Shown piece by piece: positions 50,012-60,324 of a DNA stretch of 64,000 nucleotides (position 1 is the stretch's first letter; every line of letters starts with the position of its first letter). Location of the stretch: NCBI RefSeq assembly GCF_900115925.1, contig NZ_FOYF01000001.1, positions 682,001 to 746,000 on the forward strand, given 5' to 3'. The notes beneath the pieces are model-generated. The model was not told where the DNA came from, ran no database searches, and saw only the letters and a list, made by a program, of their open reading frames with translations. Made by a program: the position numbers and the translations under genes. This stretch comes from Bacillus sp. cl95 (GTDB taxonomy: Bacteria; Bacillota; Bacilli; Bacillales; Cytobacillaceae).

Positions 50012-51079
50012 TTATTCACCCTCCTTAACAAGTACTGCCTTATCAAAGGAAGTTGAAAGCTTTCTCATACGTCTTTGGACAGCTTCAGGTGGCTCAACCT
50101 TCGGCGCGTCAGGGTGAAGCAACCAAGTCTTAGCAAAATGAGTTTCAGAAATTTGGAACATTGGTGGCTCTTCCTCAAAATCAATAGCCATTGCATATTT
50201 ATTTCTCGGTGCAAAAGCATCACCTTTTGGTGGGTTTGTAAGATCCGGTGGTGTTCCTGGAATAGCAGCCAAATCGGATTTATCATCATTGTCCAAGCTA
50301 GGCATTGATGCTAATAATCCCCAAGTATATGGGTGGCGTGGGTCATAGAAAATTTCATCAACTGTACCCATTTCAACGATTTGCCCTGCATACATTACTG
50401 CAACGCGGTCAGCAACGTTTGCTACAACACCAAGATCATGTGTGATAAAGATGATGGATGTATCCATCTTACTTTGCAAGTCTTTCATGAGCTCCAAAAT
50501 TTGAGCTTGAATTGTAACATCAAGTGCAGTTGTTGGCTCATCGGCAATTAATAACTTCGGATTAGCAGAAAGAGCGATGGCAATCATTGCACGTTGTCTC
50601 ATACCACCTGAAAATTCATGTGGGTATTGGTCCACACGGCGTTCTGGCATCGGAATACCTACAAGGCGAAGCAACTCGATTGCACGTTCTTTCGCTGCAG
50701 CTGTATTCATATTTTGATGCTTGATTAGAACCTCCATGATTTGACGGCCGATTTTCATTGTCGGGTTAAGAGATGTCATCGGATCTTGGAAAATCATACT
50801 GATTTCCTTACCACGAATTTTCTCCATTTGCTTATTGGTTTTAGGAACAATATCTTCCCCATTGAAAAGAATTTGTCCACCCTTAATTTTGCCAGGAGGC
50901 ATTGGAATCAGCTTCATGATAGTTTGTGAAGTTACACTCTTTCCTGAGCCTGATTCACCTACAATAGCAAGTGTCTCTCCTTTATGAAGGTCAAAGGTTA
51001 CTCCTCGTACAGCCTTTACTTCTCCTCCATAAGTTTGGAATGAGACTTCTAAATTTTTAACTTCTAATAATTTTTCCAT
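50012..51079 (-). CDS. oppD: Oligopeptide ABC transporter, ATP-binding protein OppD
   Basis: 355 residues. Walker A GESGSGKSVTSQ, signature FSGGMRQRAMIAIAL, Walker B LLIADEPTTALD, His-switch FITHDLGVV. The C-terminal oligopeptide extension lacks the usual Cys-rich cluster seen in AppD of this window (CxxxxxCP), reading AFAPRNKYA instead. GGGAGTGAG precedes the ATG. Confidence 0.94.
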   Translation of the reverse strand: MEKLLEVKNLEVSFQTYGGEVKAVRGVTFDLHKGETLAIVGESGSGKSVTSQTIMKLIPMPPGKIKGGQILFNGEDIVPKTNKQMEKIRGKEISMIFQDPMTSLNPTMKIGRQIMEVLIKHQNMNTAAAKERAIELLRLVGIPMPERRVDQYPHEFSGGMRQRAMIAIALSANPKLLIADEPTTALDVTIQAQILELMKDLQSKMDTSIIFITHDLGVVANVADRVAVMYAGQIVEMGTVDEIFYDPRHPYTWGLLASMPSLDNDDKSDLAAIPGTPPDLTNPPKGDAFAPRNKYAMAIDFEEEPPMFQISETHFAKTWLLHPDAPKVEPPEAVQRRMRKLSTSFDKAVLVKEGE

Positions 51080-51090
51080 ACTCTCACTCC

Positions 51091-52005
51091 CTATTTGCGT
51101 AATCGTGGATCTAGTGCATCGCGTAAGCCATCCCCAATTACGTTAAATGCAAAGATCGTTAAACAGATAAACGTTGCAGGGAAGAATAAACGCCATGGGT
51201 AATACTTTATTGCAGGTAAGCCATCAGCAGCCATTGTTCCCCAGCTCGCTAACGGTGGTGTTAAACCAAGTCCAAGGTAGCTTAGGAAAGATTCAGTAAA
51301 GATAGCTCCTGGAACAGTCAATGTTACAGTTACAAGGATTGGTCCCATTGTATTAGGAATTAAGTGGCGACCCATGATACGTGGAAGGTCAGCACCTAAA
51401 GTACGTGAAGCTAGTACGTATTCTTGTCCTTTTAATGAAATTACTTGACCACGAACAATACGGGACATATTAATCCAACCAGTAATGGTCATTGCCAAAA
51501 TCATCGTACCAAGGCTTTGACCTAATACAACCATCAGAAGGATAACTAATAGAAGGTAAGGTACAGCCCATAATACGTCAGCAATACGCATCATAAACTC
51601 GTCTACTCTACCGCCTTTATAGCCGGCAATACCGCCCCAAAGAACACCGATTGTAAAGTCAATCAACGCTGCAGCAACACCAATGAATAGGGAAATTCTA
51701 GCTCCTTCCCAAGTACGAGCAAAAACGTCACGACCTAAGTCATCCGTACCAAACCAATGTTCTGCTGAAGGTGGCTTGTTATGGTTCAATAAATCATTTG
51801 TAGCATAATCGTATTTAACCATATGGGGTCCGAAAATTGCCATAATGATTAGGAGGATTAACAAGAATACACCAAAAAGTGCAAGTTTATTTTTTCTAAA
51901 TCGAAGAGATACGTCCTTCCAAAAAGACAAACTTGGCTTTGAAATTTTTTCTGCTTCATAAGCCTGAGAACCTACGACCTGAAATTTATCTTTAGAAATC
52001 TGCAT
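51091..52005 (-). CDS. oppC: Oligopeptide ABC transporter permease OppC
   Basis: 304 residues. Cytoplasmic N-terminus, first membrane segment LALFGVFLLILLIIMAIFG, then the permease core with the EAA loop RTLGADLPRIMGRHLIPNTMGPI. The EHWFGTDDLGRDVF motif is typical of OppC/DppC. AAAGGAG precedes the ATG; stop to oppD start 11 bases. Confidence 0.94.
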   Translation of the reverse strand: MQISKDKFQVVGSQAYEAEKISKPSLSFWKDVSLRFRKNKLALFGVFLLILLIIMAIFGPHMVKYDYATNDLLNHNKPPSAEHWFGTDDLGRDVFARTWEGARISLFIGVAAALIDFTIGVLWGGIAGYKGGRVDEFMMRIADVLWAVPYLLLVILLMVVLGQSLGTMILAMTITGWINMSRIVRGQVISLKGQEYVLASRTLGADLPRIMGRHLIPNTMGPILVTVTLTVPGAIFTESFLSYLGLGLTPPLASWGTMAADGLPAIKYYPWRLFFPATFICLTIFAFNVIGDGLRDALDPRLRK

Positions 52006-52007
52006 AA

Positions 52008-52943
52008 TTATTCTCCTTTCTTTCCGCCGGTAAGTTTGATGCGCGGATCAATCAATCCATACGCAATATCGACCAGGAGAATGCACGCCAATAGGATGAT
52101 ACTATAGAAAACAGTAAGTCCCATGATTACAGTATAATCCCGGTTTCCGATAGAAGTAACAAAGTGTGAGCCTAAACCAGGAATTCCGAAGATTTTTTCG
52201 ATAACAAAGCTTCCTGTAATAACCGCAGCAGATAATGGTCCCAAATAAGTGACAACCGGAAGGATTGCGTTTCTTATAGCATGTTTAACTGTGATTACAC
52301 CGCCACTAAGTCCTTTAGATTTCGCGGTACGAATGTAATCATTTGCGAGAACTTCAAGCATGCTTGACCTAGTCAAACGTGCAATAAACGCCATTGGCGT
52401 TGACGCTAAAGCCAATGCAGGAAGGATTGAATGCGCGAAGGATTCCCAACGTGCAACTGGGAAAATCCCAAGCTTAATTGCCAGGATGTACTGTAATACA
52501 GTAGCCATAATGAATGAAGGAACTGATATTCCAAGAACTGCGATAATCATAGCAGTATAGTCTTGCCACTTGTTATGTCTAAGCGCTGCAATGATACCTA
52601 ATAGTAGTCCAAGTGAAAGTGCAATTAATATTGCTTCAGCCCCAAGCAGTAATGATACTGGAAAACCATCATTAATAAGATCATTTACTGTTCGCGCTTT
52701 CCACTTAAATGATGGACCAAAATCCCACTGTACAATTCTTCCTAAATAATCCCCATATTGTACATACCATGGCTCATTGAGGCCATAATGTTCATTAAGT
52801 GCAGCCTGAATTTCAGGTGGTAACTGCTTTTCCGAAGTAAACGGGTTACCTGGTGCTAGTCTCATGAAGAAAAAAGTTGCTGTAATGATCAGGTATAGCG
52901 ATAACAGTATATAAAGTAAACGACTCATGATGTATCTCACCAT
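52008..52943 (-). CDS. oppB: Oligopeptide ABC transporter permease OppB
   Basis: 311 residues with six membrane segments ([22 protein letters not shown] at the start) and the EAA loop [27 protein letters not shown]. Start at the ATG at 52943 after GGAGGTG; the longer frame starts inside that site. Two bases before oppC. Downstream of an intergenic hairpin after oppA. Confidence 0.93.
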   Translation of the reverse strand: MVRYIMSRLLYILLSLYLIITATFFFMRLAPGNPFTSEKQLPPEIQAALNEHYGLNEPWYVQYGDYLGRIVQWDFGPSFKWKARTVNDLINDGFPVSLLLGAEAILIALSLGLLLGIIAALRHNKWQDYTAMIIAVLGISVPSFIMATVLQYILAIKLGIFPVARWESFAHSILPALALASTPMAFIARLTRSSMLEVLANDYIRTAKSKGLSGGVITVKHAIRNAILPVVTYLGPLSAAVITGSFVIEKIFGIPGLGSHFVTSIGNRDYTVIMGLTVFYSIILLACILLVDIAYGLIDPRIKLTGGKKGE

Positions 52944-53152
52944 AATGCACACCTCCAGTTTCTACTATCTTTTTCTTTAATTTCAGCCAAATCGCCCTTA
53001 TTTAGTCCCTCCAATCCTAATACGACATCAAGTATTTTTTTGGTAATTCTGATGTCAGCATAAGGCCTCGAGGGACTGGGCGTAGCTGCATTTCTACTTT
53101 AACGCACTAAATACAGACGAAACATTCTGTATTTTCTCACCTATTCAGAAAG

Positions 53153-53186
53153 CAAGGTATATGGGTTTAAAATCCCATATACCTTG
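53153..53186 (-). terminator. Intercistronic hairpin between oppA and oppB
   Basis: CAAGGTATATGGG and CCCATATACCTTG are perfect 13-base arms around an 8-base loop, with no strong T-run after. Such hairpins usually protect the oppA message or reduce read-through, giving more binding protein than permease. Confidence 0.7.
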
Positions 53187-53207
53187 AGTTTTCTTACTAT
53201 GTTTAGA

Positions 53208-54857
53208 TTATTCGAAGTGAGCCCACTTCAATTGAACATCTCCAAGACCTGAAACTACTACATCTTTCAGATTTTCTTTGCTTACCCAAACGTTCGTATA
53301 GAAGTAGATTGGAGCAACTGGCATCTCATCGATGAAGATTTCTTCAGCTTTTTTCAACATATCAAGTCGCTTTGCAGCATCTGATTCTGCAGCTGAATCT
53401 TGAAGAAGCTTTTTGAATTCTGCATTTTCCCAGAAAGTGTTGTTGTTTCCGCCGTCTTTCTCACGGAACAATTCAAGGAAGTTGATTGGATCGTTGAAGT
53501 CACCTAACCAGCCCATACGACCAACCATGTAATCACCTTTATGAAGTTTGTCGATATAAACTGCCCACTCAGCGTTATCAAGAGTTACTTCTACGCCAAG
53601 TTCTTTTTTCCACATATCTTGGATTGCTTGAGCAATCTTTTGATGTGCTTCACTTGTGTTGTAAGAAAGAGAGATAGCAGGGATATCTTTTACATCCTTA
53701 TATCCTAATTCTTCCATACCTTTTTTCAAGAATTCTTTAGCTTTTTCCACATCGTTATCTTGGAAGTAGCCTTTTTCGTTTTCTTTAATCATTGAAGGTG
53801 GTACAGCAGCCATAGCTGGGATCTGTCCGCCTTGAGTGATGTTCTCAACAATCGCCTTACGGTTGATTGCATAAGAAAGTGCTTTACGAATGTTTTTATT
53901 GTTCAATGGCGGCTTTTCAGTTTGGAACTTATACCAGTAAGTACCAGCGATAGGTTTGATTGTTAAGTCGCCAGAATCTTTCAATTGTCCAATAGCATCA
54001 GTTGGAAGAGTACCGAATGGTGAACCTGCCCAATCTAATTCTCCGTTGTCAAACATAGATAATTCAGTGTTAGGGTCGTTGATCATGTACATTTCAACTT
54101 TAGTTAACTTAACTGTATCTTTATCCCAGTAAGTGTCGTTCTTTTCAATAACGATTTTGTCTTGGTGACTCCATTCAGTCATTTTGAATGGTCCGTTAGA
54201 AACATAGTCTGCACCTGCTTCTGTGTACCACTTAGGATTCTTTTCAGCAACCTTGTGGTTTACAGGGAAGTAAGTGTAGAATGCAGTCAATTCCAAGAAA
54301 TATGGAGTTGGGTTTTCTAGAGTTACTTCAAGAGTCTTATCGTCGATAGCTTTTACGCCAACTTCATCAAGTGATCCGCCAACTTCAGGATCGTTAGCAG
54401 CTTGTGCGCCTTTGATGTAGTAAAGTTGGTAAGCATATTGTGATTCGTTTTTAGGGTCAAGAGCCCATTTCCAAGCGTAAACGAAGTCTTGTGCAGTTAC
54501 AGGGTCTCCGTTTGTCCATTGTGCATCACGAAGTTTGAAAGTATAAGTCTTCAAATCTTCAGAAGGAGTGATAGTCTCAGCCATTGCTGGTTGAGGTTTA
54601 CCGCTCTTGTCAATACGAGTTAAACCTTCAAAAGTTTGGTTTAATACACCACCAGAAGTAGCATCACTTGCTAAACCAGGGTTTAATGAGAATGGCTCAG
54701 AGTTAACGTTAACACGCATTTCTTGAGGTACGTCAGTTTCCTTTTTACCGCCCTCAGTTTTTGTGCCAGTTTCGCCTGCTTTTTCTTTGCTACAAGCAGC
54801 TAAAAACATGCTTAGAACAAGCAACAAGCTAAAAAAGACTGATAATCTTTTTTTCAC
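53208..54857 (-). CDS. oppA: Oligopeptide-binding lipoprotein OppA
   Basis: 549 residues. The signal peptide MKKRLSVFFSLLLVLSMFLAAC ends in a lipobox with Cys22; the mature part is a family 5 extracellular solute-binding protein (QTFEGLTRIDKSGKPQPAMAET, DAQWTNGDPVTAQDFVYAWKW). It catches peptides outside the membrane for OppBCDF. GTG start after AGGGGGG. First gene of the operon. The gap upstream to 55414 is A/T-rich and must contain its promoter. Confidence 0.94.
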   Translation of the reverse strand: MKKRLSVFFSLLLVLSMFLAACSKEKAGETGTKTEGGKKETDVPQEMRVNVNSEPFSLNPGLASDATSGGVLNQTFEGLTRIDKSGKPQPAMAETITPSEDLKTYTFKLRDAQWTNGDPVTAQDFVYAWKWALDPKNESQYAYQLYYIKGAQAANDPEVGGSLDEVGVKAIDDKTLEVTLENPTPYFLELTAFYTYFPVNHKVAEKNPKWYTEAGADYVSNGPFKMTEWSHQDKIVIEKNDTYWDKDTVKLTKVEMYMINDPNTELSMFDNGELDWAGSPFGTLPTDAIGQLKDSGDLTIKPIAGTYWYKFQTEKPPLNNKNIRKALSYAINRKAIVENITQGGQIPAMAAVPPSMIKENEKGYFQDNDVEKAKEFLKKGMEELGYKDVKDIPAISLSYNTSEAHQKIAQAIQDMWKKELGVEVTLDNAEWAVYIDKLHKGDYMVGRMGWLGDFNDPINFLELFREKDGGNNNTFWENAEFKKLLQDSAAESDAAKRLDMLKKAEEIFIDEMPVAPIYFYTNVWVSKENLKDVVVSGLGDVQLKWAHFE

Positions 54858-55414
54858 GGTCTTACCCCCCTATATTTTTTCCACAAACGATCTTCACTTG
54901 CATTTTTCCCATGCACACTCGTCCGCCCTTGATATATTTATTAAATAGTCTGTTAATTTAATAGATAGAATTTCCAGACAATTCAAAACGAAATAAAAAA
55001 AAGCAAGTTTATAATTTTAAGAGAATACTAGTCGTTTCTATGTATGATCTCTTAACAATGCAAGTCATAAACTTACTCATTTTTAAATCTTACCAAGCAT
55101 GGACAAATTATGTACATGAAAGTGTTGAAATTCCGTAAAGAATCCGTTTGTTACGTTTATTATAAATAGTTTAAAAATTTATTGCAAGTAGCTTTTAGGA
55201 GTTTAAAATTACAATTTTCAATTTTTTGTTCAAAAACGTTGATATAATAGGCTTTTCAAATAAATGAAATTGCTAGAATAATTGTTTTTTCTGTAAATTC
55301 AACCTACTAAAGTTTCATTTTCTTTCTTTTTTATGTAAATATTGGAATGCTTTTTAAGACAACTTGCAATTTCCTTCCATATAAGATATTTTATTATTAC
55401 CAAAAATAAATGAA

Positions 55415-55675
55415 TGGCTATGAAAAAGAATAGTACTGAGAAATAAGGATTTTAGAGAGTTTGTGTCTGGTGAAAACAAACATCCCTTTCTCACGAATGG
55501 ACTTTTGAGCCCTGGATAGGAAATGTATTTCTTTACATGTATAATCCAGCGTAAACCTTGCGTTAAAAAGGTACCCAGGACATTTATACTGGGAACAAAG
55601 TGGCTCTTTTGAGCAATTAGGGTGGCACCGCGGACCATTCGTCCCTATTTATTATGGGGATGAATGGTCTTTTTG
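55415..55675 (+). promoter_or_regulatory. T-box leader of trpS (tRNA-Trp sensing)
   Basis: The conserved T-box GGTGGCACCGCGG is at 55621-55633. The terminator stem GACCATTC (55633-55640) / GAATGGTC (55662-55669) with a T-run follows. Stem I starts near 55415 with the AGAGAGT...GGTGAAAACAAAC part around 55453-55481, and a TGG at 55498-55500 is placed as a specifier for tryptophan. Uncharged tRNA-Trp would stabilise the antiterminator and allow trpS transcription. The 5' end is approximate. Confidence 0.9.
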
Positions 55676-55711
55676 TGTTTAAAAATAAAGCTTTTAATGG
55701 AGGAAAATTGA

Positions 55712-56701
<990 letters not shown>

Positions 56702-56709
56702 TAATCAGA

Positions 56710-56745
56710 AAAAGGAGCTGGATTTATTCCAGCTCCTTTAATTTA
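56710..56745. terminator. Bidirectional terminator between trpS and yjbA
   Basis: AAAGGAGCTGG and CCAGCTCCTTT pair around ATTTATT, with an A/T-rich tail; it reaches into the last bases of yjbA. Confidence 0.8.
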
Positions 56746-57484
56746 CTTTCGATCCTTGTTCCATTTCCCATAACTTTTCAAAGAATGGTTGGCCTTTGAT
56801 GATATTTTCACAAAATTTTTCATGTCTACCTGTCCATCCATATTTTGTTTCTTCAAATAGCTGTTTCCATGCGTCATCCACATCCATAGCTTGAATGACT
56901 GAATATCTTTCGGGACACCATTCTGTAAACCAATATCTTATTTCAGCCTGATTCTTAGATGTATATAGTTGGTCTAATGCCATGAAAAGTAGTTGCTTTA
57001 ATTGTCGTTCTTTCCTAGTTAACCCTGACATCAGCTTTGGCTCAGGAGATAAGATATGAAAAGTCTTTTCATCATTTATTGCATTAAATGAATATGCCTT
57101 AGCATCATGATTTTCAATCATTTCATATACTAACTGTTCTTGACGAGGAATAAGACGACTTTTTCTAATCGGTATATTGTATCCAATTGTGTCAACTGCA
57201 AGGATCCCTACCCCATCTGTGATTACAAAACAATATTCCATTTGAATTCGTTCGTGGTTCTTGCGTAAATGAGCTTTTTGGAATATTTCGTCTAGAAGTT
57301 GCTGTGGTATTTCTGATAAGTCATTTTCAATGTAATTGAATAATATTGTTTCGACCTTTAGAAGTGGTACTTGATCTAGAAGTTCAATACCATCATCTTT
57401 TCTCCATTCGTGAAAATGGCAAACATTATATCCATTCTCTTCTCCTTCAAACCAGTTGACCCAGACATCATGAAGATATAGCAT
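56738..57484 (-). CDS. yjbA: UPF0736 family protein YjbA
   Basis: 248 residues, no membrane segment. [29 protein letters not shown] is the conserved start of the UPF0736/DUF3603 family; [29 protein letters not shown] is a second conserved block. Function unknown. It keeps its B. subtilis place between the app genes and trpS. GAGGGG precedes the ATG. Confidence 0.9.
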   Translation of the reverse strand: MLYLHDVWVNWFEGEENGYNVCHFHEWRKDDGIELLDQVPLLKVETILFNYIENDLSEIPQQLLDEIFQKAHLRKNHERIQMEYCFVITDGVGILAVDTIGYNIPIRKSRLIPRQEQLVYEMIENHDAKAYSFNAINDEKTFHILSPEPKLMSGLTRKERQLKQLLFMALDQLYTSKNQAEIRYWFTEWCPERYSVIQAMDVDDAWKQLFEETKYGWTGRHEKFCENIIKGQPFFEKLWEMEQGSKVN

Positions 57485-57575
57485 TGTATGACCCCTCGCT
57501 TCAAGTATCTATTTGTCAATCAGTATTGGCAGACTAAAGTTAATTTATTCCTAATAATGCATTTTCCACCGTAAT

Positions 57576-57797
57576 TTAATAGTCGTTTTCGTTTTTTCTA
57601 TGTGGACTTAATAAACATATGATGATCAATGCTACACCTATTAGCATGATGTAACATTCTGGTCGATTCTTTATATAGAAGAAATATTCGGCGGGACTAT
57701 AACCAGTGCTTAATAAATTGAGATAAGCAATTGCATTGACTCCTCCAGATACAGCCAGTCCAAAACCAGTCAGATATATAAAACCTCTGATTACCAA
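57576..57797 (-). CDS. Small membrane protein of unknown function
   Basis: 73 residues from a TTG at 57797 with AAGGTGG upstream; a GTG at 57806 lies inside that site. Two membrane segments (FIYLTGFGLAVSGGVNAIAYL and CYIMLIGVALIIICLLS) joined by a loop with GYSPAEYFFYIKNRPE. No named family recognised. Confidence 0.65.
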   Translation of the reverse strand: MVIRGFIYLTGFGLAVSGGVNAIAYLNLLSTGYSPAEYFFYIKNRPECYIMLIGVALIIICLLSPHRKNENDY

Positions 57798-57918
57798 TTT
57801 TTCCACCTTCAGTTAGCCGGATACAACTCGGTCGATCCGCTTTTTGAATATTTATATGAAGTAAATTGTTTGGACATGCCTATTTGAGTCAAAGAATTCC
57901 CTAGGGACTTATAAAAAA

Positions 57919-58232
57919 GGCTATGTTAAAGTACAATGTTGATTTTCTACACTTTGTTGATTGGAGCGGAGGGCGCTTGACTCCTCGAAAAGGCTACCGC
58001 CTTTTCTTCGTGCGTAGGTTATTTCGGAGAAGCTCATCAATGTCCTGGGGGATTAGCGTTACAGGCGAGACCCCGCAGGAGCGCTAGCGACGAGGAGGCT
58101 CGACGAGGAGGCTCGACGAACGCCCCCAAGACGAATTTGTCCATGAAAAAGCCGGCATTAGGGCTTTTTTTATAATTCATACCGGAAAGCAAGCGTCTGG
58201 AGCGGAAATCAACAGGCAAGTTTAACAGAGCC
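57919..58232. repeat. Interspersed repeat with GGCTCTGTT-type ends, copy 2
   Basis: A 314-base G/C-richer non-coding element bounded by GGCTATGTTAAA at 57919 and TTTAACAGAGCC at 58232. Each end is followed inward by a TGTTGATTT block (57938 and, inverted, near 58207), then GGAGCGGA. The core has GAGACCCCGCAGGAGCGCTAGC and a 13-base tandem duplication GACGAGGAGGCTC at 58089-58114. It shares ends and core words with the copy at 10286-10468. No coding capacity that I trust. Confidence 0.75.
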
Positions 58233-58237
58233 ATAAA

Positions 58238-58266
58238 AAAAATCCGCCATCAGAAGATGGCAGATT
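58238..58266 (-). terminator. Terminator of the app operon
   Basis: On the - strand AAATCTGCCATC-TTCT-GATGGCGGATTT is followed by TTTTTATGG, directly after the appC stop. Confidence 0.85.
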
Positions 58267-58267
58267 T

Positions 58268-59179
58268 CTATCGTCTTGACTTTGGATTAAATGCATCCTT
58301 TAATCCTTCACCAATAAAGTTTATCGAGAGAATTGTTAATGTAATAATTAATGCAGGTGGAATCCATATCCATCCTTTACCTTGCAATACATCAGGTTCG
58401 TTTGCCGATGAAAGCATATTCCCCCAACTTGGTACTTCCTGTGGAACACCAAATCCTAAATAACTTAACCCAGATTCTGCAACAATCATCGTTGCAAACA
58501 AGATAGTTGCTTGTACGATGATAGTCGATAATACATTGGGAAGTAAGTGCTTCACGATGACTTTTAAAGGAGAGCAACCGATTGATACAGCTGCAATGAT
58601 ATACTCGTTTTCTTTTTCAGCCATGATCTTGCTTCGTACTATACGGGCAACCCCACCCCATTGTAAGAAACTAATAACTAGGATTAAAACTAAAACACCA
58701 GAAACTTTGTCTTTTAAAATTGTGCTCAAAACGATTACAAATACGATAAACGGAAAATTCAAAACAAAATCGGTAAATCTCATAAGCATACTATCAATTG
58801 TTCCACCGAAATATCCTGCAATTGCTCCAACAATCGTTCCTAAGGTAATAACAAAAATTGTGCATGAGATTCCAACAAGTAGAGAGACTCTGCCTCCGTA
58901 TAGGAGTCTTGTAAAAACGTCTCTTCCACTTTTATCTGTACCCAACCAATGTTCCCCTGAAGGTTTCAATGACATTTCCCCAATGTTTACTCGGGTGATA
59001 TCAACAGTAGTAATATAAGGAGCTAAAATAGATATGATTGTAACGGCTAACAAAAATACGAGGCTTGTCATTGCCAGTTTGTTTGCCAAAAACTTTTTGC
59101 GTGCAATTGCCCATGGAGACAAGCTCTTTTTTGGGGCTGCTACACCGATGCCAGTTTCTTTATTTGTAACGATTTCCAT
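58268..59179 (-). CDS. appC: Oligopeptide ABC transporter permease AppC
   Basis: 303 residues. One membrane segment near 30 (LAMTSLVFLLAVTIISILAPYI), the GEHWLGTDKSGRDVFTRLLYGGR motif, and the EAA loop VSIGCSPLKVIVKHLLPNVLST. AGGGGGGG precedes the ATG. It pairs with AppB. Last gene of app in the order D-F-A-B-C, as in B. subtilis. Confidence 0.92.
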   Translation of the reverse strand: MEIVTNKETGIGVAAPKKSLSPWAIARKKFLANKLAMTSLVFLLAVTIISILAPYITTVDITRVNIGEMSLKPSGEHWLGTDKSGRDVFTRLLYGGRVSLLVGISCTIFVITLGTIVGAIAGYFGGTIDSMLMRFTDFVLNFPFIVFVIVLSTILKDKVSGVLVLILVISFLQWGGVARIVRSKIMAEKENEYIIAAVSIGCSPLKVIVKHLLPNVLSTIIVQATILFATMIVAESGLSYLGFGVPQEVPSWGNMLSSANEPDVLQGKGWIWIPPALIITLTILSINFIGEGLKDAFNPKSRR

Positions 59180-59192
59180 TGCACAGCCCCCC

Positions 59193-60158
59193 CTATTCCA
59201 TTCTAATCCTAGGATCTACAATACCGTATAGGATATCTGCCACTAGATTTCCAACGAGAGTCAAGAAAGAGAACAACATCGTTAAAGTCATAAGTACGGG
59301 ATAATCTCTTGTTCCTACTGATTGTAAGAATAATTGTCCAATACCCGGATAAGTGAAAATTGTCTCCGTAATGATGGCTCCACTAATGATGGCTACAATA
59401 TCGAACCCTAAGAATGTAATCAAAGGTATAATTGAATTTCTTAAAATATGAACATTGTAAATTTTATTTTCTGGTGTACCTTTTGCTCTAGCGGTACGTA
59501 CATAATCTTTGCGGCTACTGTCGATGATGTCATTACGTAAGAATTGTGTGTAACTTGCCGTTGCCAATGTACCTAAGATAATCGCTGGCAAAATTACATG
59601 GTGCATACGACTTACCCAATATTCGAAAGTACCTTCTGTAACACCAATGTCGATAGAACCATTAGAAGGGAACCAATCTAAATTAAATGAAAAGAGATAG
59701 ATTGCAAAAACCCCGGCAATGAATGAAGGAATTGCCAAACCAAAGTAGTTGAGTGCGCCTATCAAGTTATCCCCGAGTGTATACGGTTTTCTTCCTGCAT
59801 ATATACCCATAAAGAAGGCGAGCACATAAGTGATAAAAATAGATGTAAATCCAAGCAAAAGTGTATTTGGTATCCTTTGACTGATAACATCGGCCACTTC
59901 AATCTTATAACGTGCCGATTTCCCAAATTCTCCTTGGACAAAACCTTTTACCCAACGGAAGTACTGTTCGTGAGGAGGATCATTATATCCGAGCTTCTCA
60001 CGCATTTCAGCGATATACTTTGGATCCGTATTGTTTGGGTCAATCTCTCCACTGAGGGAATCTCCAGGCATTAGTTTCGCCAGAGTAAACACAACAATGG
60101 AGATAAGGAGCAACATCGGGATCATTCCCAATATTCTTCGGAGTGAATACTTCAACAT
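59193..60158 (-). CDS. appB: Oligopeptide ABC transporter permease AppB
   Basis: 321 residues with six membrane segments (IPMLLLISIVVFTLAKLMPGD at the start) and the EAA loop RAKGTPENKIYNVHILRNSIIPL. Start at the ATG at 60158, six bases after AAGGAGA; the ATG six bases earlier overlaps the site. Separated from appA by two hairpins. Confidence 0.92.
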   Translation of the reverse strand: MLKYSLRRILGMIPMLLLISIVVFTLAKLMPGDSLSGEIDPNNTDPKYIAEMREKLGYNDPPHEQYFRWVKGFVQGEFGKSARYKIEVADVISQRIPNTLLLGFTSIFITYVLAFFMGIYAGRKPYTLGDNLIGALNYFGLAIPSFIAGVFAIYLFSFNLDWFPSNGSIDIGVTEGTFEYWVSRMHHVILPAIILGTLATASYTQFLRNDIIDSSRKDYVRTARAKGTPENKIYNVHILRNSIIPLITFLGFDIVAIISGAIITETIFTYPGIGQLFLQSVGTRDYPVLMTLTMLFSFLTLVGNLVADILYGIVDPRIRME

Positions 60159-60206
60159 GTGCATTCTCCTTATCCATTACAACAGATTTTTACGTTACTG
60201 GTTCCC

Positions 60207-60272
60207 GAATTAACTGACGGTAAGCCCCCATGTCTAGCTTTTTTGAGCTGGGAGGTAATCGTCAGTTAATTC
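60207..60272. other. Long inverted repeat between appA and appB
   Basis: GAATTAACTGACG and CGTCAGTTAATTC are perfect 13-base arms around 40 bases that contain a further CTAGCT/GAGCTGGGAGG hairpin. Non-coding. Lies next to the second hairpin at 60288. Confidence 0.65.
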
Positions 60273-60287
60273 AAGGTAATATCCAAG

Positions 60288-60309
60288 GCGGGGGACTTGC
60301 ATCCCCCGC
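60288..60309 (-). terminator. G/C-rich hairpin just after appA
   Basis: GCGGGGGA and TCCCCCGC around six bases, 15 bases past the appA stop. No T-run, so partial termination or 3'-end protection of appA message is likely. Confidence 0.65.
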
Positions 60310-60324
60310 GCTGGACTTTGAAAA

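Noticed and set aside
58037-58234. 65-codon frame rich in Arg/Ala/Leu
   Set aside because: It lies wholly within the interspersed repeat and follows its repeated words.
58518-59018. 166-codon open frame on the + strand opposite appC
   Set aside because: It is fully antisense to a well-supported permease gene, has no ribosome site and no recognisable motif.
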